Source: Egibacteraceae bacterium
GTDB lineage: Bacteria > Actinomycetota > Nitriliruptoria > Euzebyales > Egibacteraceae
Direction: 5' to 3'
Length of the DNA: 64,000 nt
Assembly: GCA_030446745.1 (NCBI GenBank)
Contig: JAUJMS010000002.1
Coordinates: 62,001-126,000 of the forward strand
In this document: in pieces, positions 43,496 to 54,848 of the stretch
How positions within the stretch are numbered: position 1 is the first letter of the stretch
How the letters are laid out: the number at the start of each line of letters is the position of its first letter
Position numbers and translations under genes: made by a program
The notes under the pieces: model-generated
What the model was told of the DNA's origin: nothing
Database searches by the model: none
The model's input: only the letters and a program-made list of their open reading frames with translations

Positions 43496-44611
43496 TCAGC
43501 GCAGCGCAGTGGCCAGCGGGGTGTGCTGCAGGCCGTGCGCCTCGGCGACCCCGGCGTTGGTGACGTGGCCGGCCGCGACGTTCAACCCCTCGGCCAGCCC
43601 CCGCTCGTCGCGCAGTGCGGCGTCGACGTTCGCGTCGGCGAGGCGCACCACGTACGGCATCGTCGCGTTCGTCAGCGCGTAGGTCGAGGTGCGCGGCACC
43701 GCCCCCGGCATGTTGCCGACGCAGTAGTGCACGACCCCGTGGCGGACGTAGGTCGGCTCGGTATGGGTCGTGACCGAACTCGTCTCGATGCAGCCGCCCT
43801 GGTCGATGGAGATGTCGACCACCACGGCGCCCGCGCGCATCGACGCGACCATGTCCTCGGTCACGACCTGGGGCGCGCGCGCACCGGGCACGAGCACCGC
43901 CCCGATGAGCAGGTCGGCCTCGGCCACCTGCTCCTCGAGGGTCAGCCGGTTCGACATCAAGGTCGTGATGCGGCCCTTGTGCACCGAATCGATGTAGCGC
44001 AGCTTGCCGATGTCCAGGTCGAGGATCGTGACGTTGGCCTCCATGCCCGCGGCGATCCACGCGGCGTTGCGTCCGGACGTGCCCGCCCCGATGACCACGA
44101 CGTGCGCCGGCTCCACGCCGGACACCCCGCCCATCAGGACGCCACGGCCGCCGTGCGGACGCTCCAGCACGTTCGCGCCGACCTGGGGCGCCATGCGCCC
44201 GGCGACCTCGCTCATCGGCGCGAGCAGCGGCAGTCCCCCATCGGCGCCGACGACGGTCTCGTACGCGATGGCGGTGCAGCCGGAGTCGATCAGCGCCTCG
44301 GTCAGCGGCCGCGCGGCCGCGAGGTGGAGGTAGGTGAACAGCGTGAGGTCGGCGCGCAGATGGTCGAACTCGGAGGCGATGGGCTCTTTGACCTTGAGCA
44401 CCAGGTCGACCTCACCCCACACGGCGGCCGCCCCGTCGATGATCTTCGCGCCGGCCCGTGCGTAGTCGTCGTCGGACAGCGCCGAGCCGGCGCCCGCGCC
44501 GGACTGGACGAGCACCTCGTGGCCGTGGACCGACAGCTCCCGGACGCCCGCGGGGGTGATCGCGACGCGGTACTCGGCCTCTTTGACCTCGGTCGGAACT
44601 CCGATGCGCAC
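43496..44611 (-). CDS. ald: Alanine dehydrogenase
   Basis: The product has 371 residues from GTG 44611. It has N-terminal RIGVPTEVKEAEYRVAITPA, the NAD-binding fold VVVIGAGTSGRNAAWIAAGM, substrate-binding VLVPGARAPQVVTEDMVASM and DISIDQGGCIETSSVTTHTE. The C-terminal NVAAGHVTNAGVAEAHGL completes it. It interconverts L-alanine and pyruvate with NAD. A single-gene unit, it lies between the Nudix and xerD genes. Confidence 0.96.
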   Translation of the reverse strand: MRIGVPTEVKEAEYRVAITPAGVRELSVHGHEVLVQSGAGAGSALSDDDYARAGAKIIDGAAAVWGEVDLVLKVKEPIASEFDHLRADLTLFTYLHLAAARPLTEALIDSGCTAIAYETVVGADGGLPLLAPMSEVAGRMAPQVGANVLERPHGGRGVLMGGVSGVEPAHVVVIGAGTSGRNAAWIAAGMEANVTILDLDIGKLRYIDSVHKGRITTLMSNRLTLEEQVAEADLLIGAVLVPGARAPQVVTEDMVASMRAGAVVVDISIDQGGCIETSSVTTHTEPTYVRHGVVHYCVGNMPGAVPRTSTYALTNATMPYVVRLADANVDAALRDERGLAEGLNVAAGHVTNAGVAEAHGLQHTPLATALR

Positions 44612-44633
44612 GGCGCAGCCTTTGTCGGGCCGA

Positions 44634-45185
44634 TCAGGACGGCGCGAGTCTATGGCGTGCGATCAGCAGCCCCACGACGGTCTTGGCGTCCCGCAGCCGT
44701 CCCTCGGCGGCCATCGCGGCCGCCTCGGCCAGCGGCAGGCGCACGACCTCCATGTCGGCCTCCTCGGCGGTTGCCGTGAAACCCGCCGGCGCGGGGGCGG
44801 GGCGCACCGCGCGCGCGAGGTAGAGCGTGGTCGACTCGTCGGTCCAGCCGGCCGAGTTGTGAAACGTCGTCAGCTCGACCAGCTCGCCGGCCTCGAGCCC
44901 GACCTCCTCGCACAGCTCCCGACGGGCGGCGTCCTCGCGCGACTCCCCGTCGACGTCGAGCTTGCCGGCCGGCAGCTCCAGCAGCCGCTCCCCCACCGGA
45001 TGGCGGTACTGGCGGAGCAAGACGACGTCGTCGCCGTCGAGCGCGACGACCGCGACCGCGTCGGCCGAGGCGACGACCTCACGCTCGGCCACCTCGCCGT
45101 CGGGCATGCGCACCTCGTCGATGCGCACCGTCACCAGCACTCCCTCGTGGGTGACGCGGCTGGCGGCGACGGCGTAGTCCGACAT
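44634..45185 (-). CDS. Nudix hydrolase, ADP-ribose pyrophosphatase type
   Basis: The protein has 183 residues. The Nudix box is PAGKLDVDGESREDAARREL followed by CEEVGLEAG, with one extra residue between the Gly and the first Glu, as in several ADP-ribose pyrophosphatases. LLRQYRHPVGERLLELPAG upstream is also typical of that class. It would hydrolyse ADP-ribose or similar nucleotide sugars. It is followed by ald on the same strand. In M. tuberculosis a Nudix gene also sits between pyrG and xerD. Confidence 0.88.
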   Translation of the reverse strand: MSDYAVAASRVTHEGVLVTVRIDEVRMPDGEVAEREVVASADAVAVVALDGDDVVLLRQYRHPVGERLLELPAGKLDVDGESREDAARRELCEEVGLEAGELVELTTFHNSAGWTDESTTLYLARAVRPAPAPAGFTATAEEADMEVVRLPLAEAAAMAAEGRLRDAKTVVGLLIARHRLAPS

Positions 45186-45243
45186 CGGTTCTGGCAGCCT
45201 ACCGGCCAGGTCATCGGCACGGCCCCGGGGGTAGGCTCGGCGT

Positions 45244-47363
<2,120 letters not shown>

Positions 47364-47387
47364 TCAATGATCCGCAACGCCGCGGCG

Positions 47388-48230
47388 TCACGGCTGGGGT
47401 GTCGGGGCGCCGGCCGCCGGAACCGCCGGCTGGTTGGGGTCCAGTGGCTCCGCGTCGACGGCGGCGGTGACCTCCAGCGTCGTGTGCGCCGAACGGCGTC
47501 CCGTCACGGCGTCGACCGCGCTGGGAAACGGCAGCCGCCGTGGCGCCGCCAACGGCGTCTTCGCGGCGACGACGGTGTCGCCGATCTCGACGGCCGGATC
47601 GTCGAGATGCTCGATGACGACGTGCAGGTCGGGCCGCGCAACCGGCTCGAGCACGATCCGCCAGTCGTGAACCTGCCGCGAGAGCGGGTACTCGGTCACG
47701 GCGACGACGCGGCCGTCGACCGGGGCGACGACGGGGGCACCGGGTGCCACGACGACGGCGACGGCACTCGTCGCCGGACGGGTCCGGTCGGCGGACTGGA
47801 GGACGGCGTAGGGAACTGCGCCGCGGCCGCCCGCCGGCGTGCGTGCGGGGTTGTCATCGGCGACGGGGGTGCCGACCGGCACCAGCGTCAGCGCCTGCGG
47901 CCGTGACGCCTCGTGGAAGGCGACCGCGAGCGGGTCGACCGCCGGCGCGCGCAGCAGAAGCCCGTCGACGTCGGCGAGCGCCACGCCGGCGGTGCGGCTC
48001 CCGGCGCCGCGCGACGCACGAACGTCGGCGGCGGGGCGGCTCGGCACCGCCGCGACCGCGGCGGCGACCGGGTCGCCTGCGACCTGACGCTGCGCGGTCA
48101 CGGCCAACCACACGAGGCCGGCGAGCACTGCGGCGACGACGGCCGCCGCGACGCGCCGACCCCGGCCGCGGCGACGGGACCCGCGCGGCAGGCCCCGCAG
48201 CGGCTCGCCGACACGGCCGAGCGTGCGCAT
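47388..48230 (-). CDS. Membrane-anchored protein with degenerate M23-like domain
   Basis: The protein has 280 residues. A basic N-terminus and one membrane helix (VAAAVVAAVLAGLVWLAVTA) precede an extracytoplasmic region. The C-terminal part, VVVAPGAPVVAPVDGRVVAV and LHVVIEHLDDPAVEIGDTVV, resembles LytM/M23 (peptidoglycan endopeptidase) folds, but the HxxxD and HxH zinc ligands are not evident. It may be a non-catalytic activator of wall hydrolases. The start is uncertain: no clear ribosome-binding site precedes ATG 48230. Confidence 0.65.
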   Translation of the reverse strand: MRTLGRVGEPLRGLPRGSRRRGRGRRVAAAVVAAVLAGLVWLAVTAQRQVAGDPVAAAVAAVPSRPAADVRASRGAGSRTAGVALADVDGLLLRAPAVDPLAVAFHEASRPQALTLVPVGTPVADDNPARTPAGGRGAVPYAVLQSADRTRPATSAVAVVVAPGAPVVAPVDGRVVAVTEYPLSRQVHDWRIVLEPVARPDLHVVIEHLDDPAVEIGDTVVAAKTPLAAPRRLPFPSAVDAVTGRRSAHTTLEVTAAVDAEPLDPNQPAVPAAGAPTPQP

Positions 48231-48473
48231 GTCGGTGGAGGTCACAACCAGGAGGGCTTTCGTCGACGGCGCCGGCGTGCCGGCAGTGCTGCGCCACGCC
48301 GCCCCCAACGGGGGGCCAGCGCGACGCGACCATTCAACCAGAGCGGGGCGGGCGCACGCGACCGCGCGTATGGCCGCCTGGACGGCCGCCGCATCCCGGC
48401 GGCGCCCACTCGCCTCGACGGCAGCACCGGCGTGCCGACGTAAGGTGGTCTTCCCCGACCTTCAGCGAGACCG

Positions 48474-49343
48474 ATGCCCTTGGTACCCCCCACCGTGCGA
48501 CGCTGCACCGCCGCCGCCGCCGCGGTTGCGCTCGCGGTGCTGCTGACCGGCGCCGCCGGGGCGGCGCCGCGCCCCGGCGAAGAGTCCCGCGCGGCGACGC
48601 ATCTCGGGGCGGCAACCGTGACGGCGCCCCCGCTGGCGGCCACCGGCGACGGCTTCCTGCGCGTCGCCTCGCCGGGCCGGCGCGTCGGCCGTGGGCCGTT
48701 GCGCAGCTACACCGTCGAGGTCGAGGACGGCGTCGCCGTGCCGCCTCGGACGCTCGCCGCGACGGTGGAGCGCACGCTGGCGGACCACCGCAGCTGGGCG
48801 GGCGGCACCAACGTCTCCCTGCGCCGCGTCGCGGCCGGGGCCGACTTCCGGATTCTCCTCGCGCGACCGGCGACCGTGGACGCCTTGTGCGCCCGGGCCG
48901 GGCTGCGCACCGTCGGGCGCTACTCCTGTTTCAACGGCGACGTCGTCGCGCTCAACCTGGACCGCTGGACCGGAGCGACCGACGAGTGGCCGGACAGCAT
49001 CGCGAGCTACCGGACCTACGTCGTCAACCACGAGGTCGGTCACGCACTCGGGCACGCGCATCGCGGCTGCCCCGGCTACGGCGCGACCGCGCCGGTCATG
49101 CAGCAGCAGACGATCGGGCTCGACGGCTGCCGGCCGAACCCGTGGCCGTTCCCGCAGGCCGGAGGGCGCGCCCGCGCGGCGCCGACGCTGCCGCCGGTGG
49201 CCGTGCCAAGGGGTGTGCTCGCGTGCCCGGGGACGGCATGCCGGCAGGAGTCAACCGTCGGCGAACGCGGCGACCGCCGCGGCCGCCGCCGCGCGCAGCG
49301 CCGCGGCGTGGCGGACGGCAACCGCGCTGTCCGGGCTTCCTGA
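48474..49343 (+). CDS. Secreted zinc-metalloprotease-like protein (DUF3152)
   Basis: ATG 48474 opens a signal peptide (RRCTAAAAAVALAVLLTGAA). The domain YTVEVEDGVAVPPRTLAATV, GYSCFNGDV-like RYSCFNGDVVALNLDRWTG and VVNHEVGHALGHAHRGCPG is DUF3152-like with an extended zinc motif HExGHxxGHxH. VMQQQTIGLDGCRPNPWPFP ends the conserved part. The remaining roughly 60 residues are low-complexity and their coding strand overlaps recN antisense by 93 bp, so the true stop or frame near 49200 is uncertain. Confidence 0.78.
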   Translation: MPLVPPTVRRCTAAAAAVALAVLLTGAAGAAPRPGEESRAATHLGAATVTAPPLAATGDGFLRVASPGRRVGRGPLRSYTVEVEDGVAVPPRTLAATVERTLADHRSWAGGTNVSLRRVAAGADFRILLARPATVDALCARAGLRTVGRYSCFNGDVVALNLDRWTGATDEWPDSIASYRTYVVNHEVGHALGHAHRGCPGYGATAPVMQQQTIGLDGCRPNPWPFPQAGGRARAAPTLPPVAVPRGVLACPGTACRQESTVGERGDRRGRRRAQRRGVADGNRAVRAS

Positions 49344-50963
49344 CAGCATCCGCGACAGCTCGGTCACGCGGTCGCCTTCGTCGAGGCGGCGCACCGCCGC
49401 GACGGTGCGGCTGTCCGCCGCCGACGACGCGGACCCCTTGGTGACCAGGAAGTGCGCGTCGGCGAACGACGCGAGCTGCGCGAGGTGAGTGACGCACAGC
49501 ACCTGCCGGCCGCGGGCGAGCTGCGCGAGCTTGCGACCGACCGCGAGCGCCGTGGCACCGCCGATGCCGGCGTCGACCTCGTCGAAGACCAGGACCGGGG
49601 TGTCGTCGGCGTCGGCGAGTGCGAGGCGCAGCGCCAGGGCGACGCGGCTGCGCTCACCGCCGGACGCGGCCTTGCCGAGCGGCAGTGGCGGCTGCCCCCG
49701 GTTTGCGGCCAGCTCGAACGCCACCCGATCCGCGCCGGTGGGTCCCGGCTCCACCGGCTCGACCGCGACGTGCAACCGCGCGCCGCTCATCCCCAGGTCG
49801 TCCAGGTGCCCGCCGGCTGATTCGACGAGGCGCTGCGCCGCGTCCAGCCGGTGGTGGCGCAGCACGTCGGCGGTGCGCGCCACCTCGCCGCGAAGCCGCT
49901 CGACCTCACCGTGCAGCGCCGCGGCGCGCTCGTCGCCGCCGGCGAGCACTACAAGGCGCTGTCGCGCCCCCGCCGCGTAGGCGGCGACGGCTCCCGGGTC
50001 CAGCGACCCCGCCGGTCCTTCCCCGTACTTGCGGGTCAGCCGCGCGAGATCCGCCGACCGTTCCCGCAGCGCGTCGAGGCGCTGCGGGTCGACGTCGAGC
50101 CCGTCGGCGTACCCGGCCAGCTCCAGACCGGCATCCTGCGCCTCGGTCGCCAGCGCCTCGACGCGCGCCGCCACGGCGTCGAGTTCGGCGTCCACCCCGG
50201 TCAGCGGCCGCAGCGCCGCGACCGCCGCGCCGAGGGCGTCACGCGCGCCACCGTCCTCGCTGATCGCCGCGGCCGCGGCCGCGGCGCCCGCCGTCAGGGC
50301 CGCGGCATGCTCCAGGCGCCGCAGCTCGCCGTCGAGCGCGACCTGTTCACCGGGTTCGGGTCCGACCGCGTCGATCTCGGCGAGCTCGTAACGGATGCGG
50401 TCCAGCTCACGCACCCGCTCCCGTTCGGACGCGCGCAGCGTCGCCAGCTCGTCGGTGGCCGCCCGCCACCGGGCGTGGACCGCCCGATAGGCGGTCCCTG
50501 CGGCGGCCAGCGCCGCACCACCGAAGCGGTCGAGCAGGTCGCGTTGGACCGCCGGCTGGGCGAGGCGCACGGTGTCGGACTGGCCGTGCAGCTCGATGAC
50601 CGCTCCGACGGACGCGGCGAGCGCGGACGCCGGCGCCATCCGCCCGCCGACCCGAGCCCGGCTGCGGCCGCCGGCGCCGTCGCCGACGACTTCGCGCGCG
50701 ATGACGAGTTCGTCGTCACCGTCGTCGAGCCACGCGGCCGCCGCGGCCGGCGCCGGCACGAGCCGCCCCTCGACGACGGCCGTGCCCGCGCCCGCGCGGA
50801 CGCGGTCCGCGTCGGCGCGTCCGCCGAGGAGCAGCTCCAGCGCCGACACCACCATGGTCTTGCCGGCGCCCGTCTCGCCGGTCAGCACGTTCAAGCCCGC
50901 AGCCAACTCGAGCGTCACGTCCTCGATGACGCCGACGTTGCGGATCCGCAGTTCGGTGAGCAT
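49251..50963 (-). CDS. recN: DNA repair protein RecN
   Basis: The product has 570 residues. An ABC/SMC-like ATPase, it has Walker A NVLTGETGAGKTMVVSALEL near residue 29, a long coiled-coil middle region rich in Ala/Arg/Glu, the signature GKAASGGERSRVALALRLAL, and Walker B DDTPVLVFDEVDAGIGGATA. RecN clusters double-strand break ends for recombination. It is preceded by nadK as in other actinobacteria. A DUF3152 gene overlaps its 3' end on the other strand. Confidence 0.95.
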   Translation of the reverse strand: MLTELRIRNVGVIEDVTLELAAGLNVLTGETGAGKTMVVSALELLLGGRADADRVRAGAGTAVVEGRLVPAPAAAAAWLDDGDDELVIAREVVGDGAGGRSRARVGGRMAPASALAASVGAVIELHGQSDTVRLAQPAVQRDLLDRFGGAALAAAGTAYRAVHARWRAATDELATLRASERERVRELDRIRYELAEIDAVGPEPGEQVALDGELRRLEHAAALTAGAAAAAAAISEDGGARDALGAAVAALRPLTGVDAELDAVAARVEALATEAQDAGLELAGYADGLDVDPQRLDALRERSADLARLTRKYGEGPAGSLDPGAVAAYAAGARQRLVVLAGGDERAAALHGEVERLRGEVARTADVLRHHRLDAAQRLVESAGGHLDDLGMSGARLHVAVEPVEPGPTGADRVAFELAANRGQPPLPLGKAASGGERSRVALALRLALADADDTPVLVFDEVDAGIGGATALAVGRKLAQLARGRQVLCVTHLAQLASFADAHFLVTKGSASSAADSRTVAAVRRLDEGDRVTELSRMLSGSPDSAVAVRHAAALRAAAAAAVAAFADG

Positions 50964-51033
50964 GGCGCCATGATCGCCGACTGGTGCGCCGGTCTGGGTG
51001 CGGCGGCGACGGCGCGGTGGACAGCGCGCCCCC

Positions 51034-51909
51034 TCAGCGCAGTCCGAACTTGTCGTGGACCCGCTGGTAGAAGTCGAACGGCGCCAGCCGGGCCATGCGC
51101 ACCGGCATGTCGCCCCGCGAAACCCGCACCGAGCCGCCGGTCGGCACGGGGATCGACTCGCGACCGTCGCAGCCGACGACGCAGGCATTGTCGCCGCCCA
51201 CCGGCCGCAACGACAGCGACTCGCGCGGATCCACGACCAGCGTGCGGTCGAACAGCGTGTGCGGCGCGACGGGCGTCAGCAGGATCGCGTCGACGAGCGG
51301 CGACAGGATCGGCCCTCCGGCACTGAAGGCGTACGCCGTCGAGCCGGTCGGCGTCGCGCAGATCAGCGCGTCGGCTGGCACGTTGGCGAAGACCGTGTCG
51401 TTGACCCGCACCTCCAGCACGATCAGCCGCTGCGGCACGGTCCGCTCCACCGAGGCGTCGTTGAGCGCCCAGCTCGTGCCGACGACGGCGCCGTCCGCGT
51501 CGAGGACCGCGACCGCCAGGGTCATCCGCTCCTCGACGTCGAACTCCCCGGCGACGAGCCGGTCGACCGCGTCGGGGACGTGCGGGGCCTCCACCTCGGA
51601 GAGAAAGCCGAGCCGCCCGAGGTTCACGCCGAGCAGCGGCACGCCGCCGTCACGGGCGAGGTAGGCGGCGCGCAGGAACGTGCCGTCGCCGCCGAACGCG
51701 ACGACGACGTCGAGGCCGGCACCGAAGTCCGCCGGACCGCGCAGCTCGACGCGTCCGCCCGCCCAGTTGTCACCACGCACGCCGACCACGTGCGCGCCCG
51801 TCGCGAGCAGCTGCTCGGCGGCGGTCGCGGCGGCCTTGCACGCTTCGGGGCGGCCACCGTGGACGACGAGGCCGACGGCGCCGGAGCCAGGGACCGACGC
51901 ACTCGTCAC
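51034..51909 (-). CDS. nadK: NAD kinase
   Basis: GTG 51909 overlaps the tlyA stop (GTGA). The 291-residue protein has the catalytic GGDGTFLRAAYLARDGGVPL, GVNLGRLGFLSEVE, then the NE/D-like LNDASVERTVPQRLIVLEVR and the glycine-rich CATPTGSTAYAFSAGGPILS. It phosphorylates NAD to NADP. The tlyA-nadK-recN order is conserved. Confidence 0.95.
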   Translation of the reverse strand: MTSASVPGSGAVGLVVHGGRPEACKAAATAAEQLLATGAHVVGVRGDNWAGGRVELRGPADFGAGLDVVVAFGGDGTFLRAAYLARDGGVPLLGVNLGRLGFLSEVEAPHVPDAVDRLVAGEFDVEERMTLAVAVLDADGAVVGTSWALNDASVERTVPQRLIVLEVRVNDTVFANVPADALICATPTGSTAYAFSAGGPILSPLVDAILLTPVAPHTLFDRTLVVDPRESLSLRPVGGDNACVVGCDGRESIPVPTGGSVRVSRGDMPVRMARLAPFDFYQRVHDKFGLR

Positions 51910-52751
51910 GGCGCAATGGTATCGGCAGGGCCGCCGGTGCCGGCCGCCGCGAGCAGCGCCGCCCCGCCGGTGACGGCCCGATCCACCGCGGCGTCGACTT
52001 CGTTGCACGCGCCGGCGCGCAGGTGCACGAAGAACTCGACGTTGCCCGCCGGTCCGGGCAGCGGCGACGGGCACGCGCCGGCCAGGCCGAGGCCGACCGC
52101 GGCGGCGGCGTCGACGACCGCGCGGATCGCGCGCCGCCACGCCGCGGCGTCGCGGACGACACCGCCCTTGCCGACGGCATCCCGGCCGGCCTCGAACTGG
52201 GGCTTCACGAGCAGCACGTAGTCGGCGGCCGGCGCGGCGACAGCGCGCAGCGCCGGGATGACGAGTCGCAACGAGATGAACGACAGGTCGGCGACGACGA
52301 GATCCGGTGGCGGTGGCGGGACGTCGCCGGACCGCAACAACCGCACGTTGGTCCGGTCGCGGACGACGACGCGTCCGTCCGCCCGCAGCCGCCAGTCGAG
52401 CTGCCCGTAGCCGACGTCGACCGCGACGACGCGCGCGGCGCCGCGGCGCAGCAGCACGTCGGTGAAGCCCCCGTGAGCGGCGCCGGCGTCGAGGCAGCTG
52501 CGCTTGGCGACCGCCACGTTCAGGACGTCGAGCGCCCCCGCGAGCTTGGTGCCACCGCGCGACGCGTACGCCGGTTCCCCCGCGTCGCGCACGGCGACGG
52601 GGTCGCCGGCCGCCACCAGCGTGGCGGGCTTCGTCGCGGGCGTCCCGCCGACGACGACGCGCCCCTCGGCGATGCGGCGCTGCGCCTCGGTGCGGCTGCC
52701 GGCGAGTCCCCGGCGCACGAGCTCGGCGTCGAGGCGCCGGCGCGCGGGCAT
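51906..52751 (-). CDS. tlyA: TlyA-family rRNA 2'-O-methyltransferase
   Basis: The protein has 281 residues. An N-terminal S4 domain (RLDAELVRRGLAGSRTEAQR and RIAEGRVVVGG) precedes an FtsJ/RrmJ-type fold: AYASRGGTKLAGALDVLNVA, CLDAGAAHGGFTDVLLRRGA with the AdoMet site, VVADLSFISLRLVIPALRAV and LLVKPQFEAGRDAVGKGGVV. TlyA methylates C1409 in 16S and C1920 in 23S rRNA, which affects capreomycin sensitivity. The target helix 69 is next to the intron insertion site described in this window. Confidence 0.94.
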   Translation of the reverse strand: MPARRRLDAELVRRGLAGSRTEAQRRIAEGRVVVGGTPATKPATLVAAGDPVAVRDAGEPAYASRGGTKLAGALDVLNVAVAKRSCLDAGAAHGGFTDVLLRRGAARVVAVDVGYGQLDWRLRADGRVVVRDRTNVRLLRSGDVPPPPPDLVVADLSFISLRLVIPALRAVAAPAADYVLLVKPQFEAGRDAVGKGGVVRDAAAWRRAIRAVVDAAAAVGLGLAGACPSPLPGPAGNVEFFVHLRAGACNEVDAAVDRAVTGGAALLAAAGTGGPADTIAP

Positions 52752-52756
52752 CGGCG

Positions 52757-52915
52757 TCAGGCGCCGCGCGGATCCGAGGAGCCGGCGCCCGCGAGGCTGT
52801 CGAGTTCCGCAACCAGCGCCTGGTGGACCTCGTCGAGGACGTCCGGATGCGCTGCCACCGGCTGGTCCGCGAGCGCGTCGACGCGTGCCTCCAGGTCAGG
52901 CAACGGGTCGGTCAC
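52757..52915 (-). CDS. Conserved small protein (52 aa), Rv1693-like position
   Basis: GTG 52915 overlaps the upstream stop (GTGA). The product starts VTDPLPDLEARVDALADQPV, is acidic and helical, and ends GSSDPRGA. I found it by reading between tlyA and the phasin-like gene. M. tuberculosis has a similarly short gene (Rv1693) just before tlyA. Function is unknown. The overlapping start and stop and the conserved location support a real gene. Confidence 0.65.
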   Translation of the reverse strand: MTDPLPDLEARVDALADQPVAAHPDVLDEVHQALVAELDSLAGAGSSDPRGA

Positions 52916-53481
52916 GACGATCTCCGCGTCGATCCCGGCGGTGTGGTCTTCTTCGCCGGGGAGGTCTTGCTCGCGGCGTTGGCCTTCTTCGCGGCCGCCG
53001 TCTTCTTCGCGGCCGCGGCGGTCTTCGTCGCGGCGGTCGCGTTCTCCGCGGCTGCCTTCTTCGCCGCCGCCTTCTTGGCCGCGGCGGTCTTTTTGATGCC
53101 GACCGTCGTCGGCGTCGCCGGAGCGGCTGGGGCTGGCGAGGCCGAGGTCGCGACACTCGTCGACGACGTCGCGGCGGTCGCCGGCGCGTCGTCATCTCGG
53201 CGTTCCAGCGAGGCGAGCCGGTGTCGCAGTTCGTCGACCTCGCGCTGCTGTGCCAGCCCCAGGCGCCCCACCGCCTTCTCGGTCTCGACCTTGACGAGGT
53301 CGGCGATGGCCTTGCGGTTGTGCTCGGACCGTCGCAGCAGCTCGTCGACGCTGCGCTCGAGCTGGTCCGCGGCGACCTCCCCCTGCTTCACCAGACCCCG
53401 CACCACACGCTCGGCACCCTGGCGGGTCAACGCGGTGAGACCGCTCGCCGTGTCGAGGTAGCGCTGCCACGCCTTGTTCAC
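52912..53481 (-). CDS. Phasin-like/histone H1-like Ala-Lys repeat protein
   Basis: The product has 189 residues from GTG 53481, with AGAGG upstream. The first 95 residues form amphipathic helices (NKAWQRYLDTASGLTALTRQ and KVETEKAVGRLGLAQQREVD) as in PHA-granule phasins. The C-terminal half is an AAKK-type repeat (KKTAAAKKAAAKKAAAENAT) like bacterial histone H1 tails and would bind DNA or polyphosphate. It opens the tlyA-nadK-recN operon. Either role is plausible; the combination appears in other actinobacteria. Confidence 0.65.
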   Translation of the reverse strand: MNKAWQRYLDTASGLTALTRQGAERVVRGLVKQGEVAADQLERSVDELLRRSEHNRKAIADLVKVETEKAVGRLGLAQQREVDELRHRLASLERRDDDAPATAATSSTSVATSASPAPAAPATPTTVGIKKTAAAKKAAAKKAAAENATAATKTAAAAKKTAAAKKANAASKTSPAKKTTPPGSTRRSS

Positions 53482-53624
53482 GGCACCTCTTTCGACGCTG
53501 GACGGCGACTGCCGGCAGCATAGCGGCGGCCGGTCCGGCATCGTTCCCACCGCAACGCCGCCGTGGCGAGCCGTCCACCGGGGCATGCGATACTGCCGGC
53601 CGTGACCGGTGTGGCGACGTAACC

Positions 53625-54374
53625 GTGGTCATCCCGATCGGCGACGACAACCCGACGCGACGCGTCCCCTGGGTGAACTGGTTGCTCGTCGCCGCCAACG
53701 TCGTGGTGTTCGTCTTCTTCGAGCCGTGGGCCGCGGGAGACTGCGCCCAGCAGGCGTTCTTCCTGCGCTACGCCGCGATCCCGGCAGAGCTGGGACAGGG
53801 TGCGCCGCTCGACGCGACGCAGGTCGACACCACGACGCCCGACCCGTGCCGGCTGGAGCCGGTACCCGACAAACCCGTGTACGTCGCGATCCTGACCGCG
53901 ATGTTCCTTCACGCCGGCTGGGTGCATCTCATCGGCAACATGCTCTACCTGTGGATCTTCGGCAACAACGTCGAAGACCGCTACGGGCACCTGCGCTACC
54001 TCGGGTTCTACCTGCTGTCCGGGGCGTTGGCCACGGTCGTGTTCGTCGTGCCGAACCTTGCCAGCACCACGACGCTGGTCGGGGCGTCGGGCGCCATCGC
54101 CGGTGTGCTCGGCTCCTACCTCGTGCTGTTCCCCGGCGCGCGGGTCACCGTCTTGGTGCCGTTCCTGTTCTTCCTACCGCTCGGGCTGCCGGCGGCGCTC
54201 GTCCTGGGCCTGTGGTTCGTGCTGCAGCTGGGCGAGGTCCGCGTCGCACAGCTGGCCGGTGGCGGCGTCGCGTACCTGGCGCACGTCGCCGGCTTCGTCG
54301 CCGGGATGGTGCTCACGATCGCTGCCGGCGTGCGTCGCCCGCCGCGGCGACGGACGCCGTCCGTCCGCTACTGA
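53625..54374 (+). CDS. Rhomboid-family intramembrane protease
   Basis: The protein has 249 residues from GTG 53625, with about six membrane helices. The catalytic Ser is in LVGASGAIAGVLGSYLVLFP (about residue 155) and the His in VAYLAHVAGFVAGMVL (about 219). Helix 2 holds AMFLHAGWVHLIGNMLYLWI, the HxxxN motif. A long loop between helices 1 and 2 has CxxTT-like features and a single Cys pair. It cleaves membrane-protein substrates; the substrate here is unknown. Confidence 0.92.
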   Translation: MVIPIGDDNPTRRVPWVNWLLVAANVVVFVFFEPWAAGDCAQQAFFLRYAAIPAELGQGAPLDATQVDTTTPDPCRLEPVPDKPVYVAILTAMFLHAGWVHLIGNMLYLWIFGNNVEDRYGHLRYLGFYLLSGALATVVFVVPNLASTTTLVGASGAIAGVLGSYLVLFPGARVTVLVPFLFFLPLGLPAALVLGLWFVLQLGEVRVAQLAGGGVAYLAHVAGFVAGMVLTIAAGVRRPPRRRTPSVRY

Positions 54375-54763
54375 GCGCGGGGGCTCGGGTCGAGGCGCGC
54401 GAGCACCCGCGACAGCGCGGTCGCGTAGTCGTCGCGGTCGGCCATCGCACAGGCGAGCTTGTAGTGCTTCGCGGCGTCGGCGAGCCGCGACTGACGTTCG
54501 TAGCACCGGCCGACGCCGAAGTGCGCGTAGGCGTCCGACGGGTCGATGTCGAGCGCGCGCTGGAACGCCGCCCGGGACTGCTCCACACGCGACGAGGCGA
54601 AGTAGGCGCGCCCGAGCGTCTCGTGCAGCGAGGCCTTCCCCGGCTCGTGCTCGACGGCGAGTTCGAGGATCTCGGCGGCCCCGCGCGCGTCGCCGGCGTC
54701 GAGGCGGCCGCGCGCCTGCTGGTAGAGCGCGTAGACCAGCTCGTCGGCGTCGCATCCGTTCAT
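54368..54763 (-). CDS. TPR-repeat protein
   Basis: The protein has 131 residues with three tetratricopeptide units: QQARGRLDAGDARGAAEILE, GRAYFASSRVEQSRAAFQRA and GRCYERQSRLADAAKHYKLA. No membrane or enzymatic domain is seen. The start abuts the divergent DUF1015 region, and the stop overlaps the rhomboid 3' end by 7 bp. It is a likely protein-interaction scaffold. Confidence 0.85.
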   Translation of the reverse strand: MNGCDADELVYALYQQARGRLDAGDARGAAEILELAVEHEPGKASLHETLGRAYFASSRVEQSRAAFQRALDIDPSDAYAHFGVGRCYERQSRLADAAKHYKLACAMADRDDYATALSRVLARLDPSPRAQ

Positions 54764-54848
54764 GGCCGTCGTCTCCTCTCTGGTTCACGCGAGGCCCCAC
54801 AGTACGCTTGCCCACCCGTTGCCGAGCCCTAGGACCGACGCGCACGCC

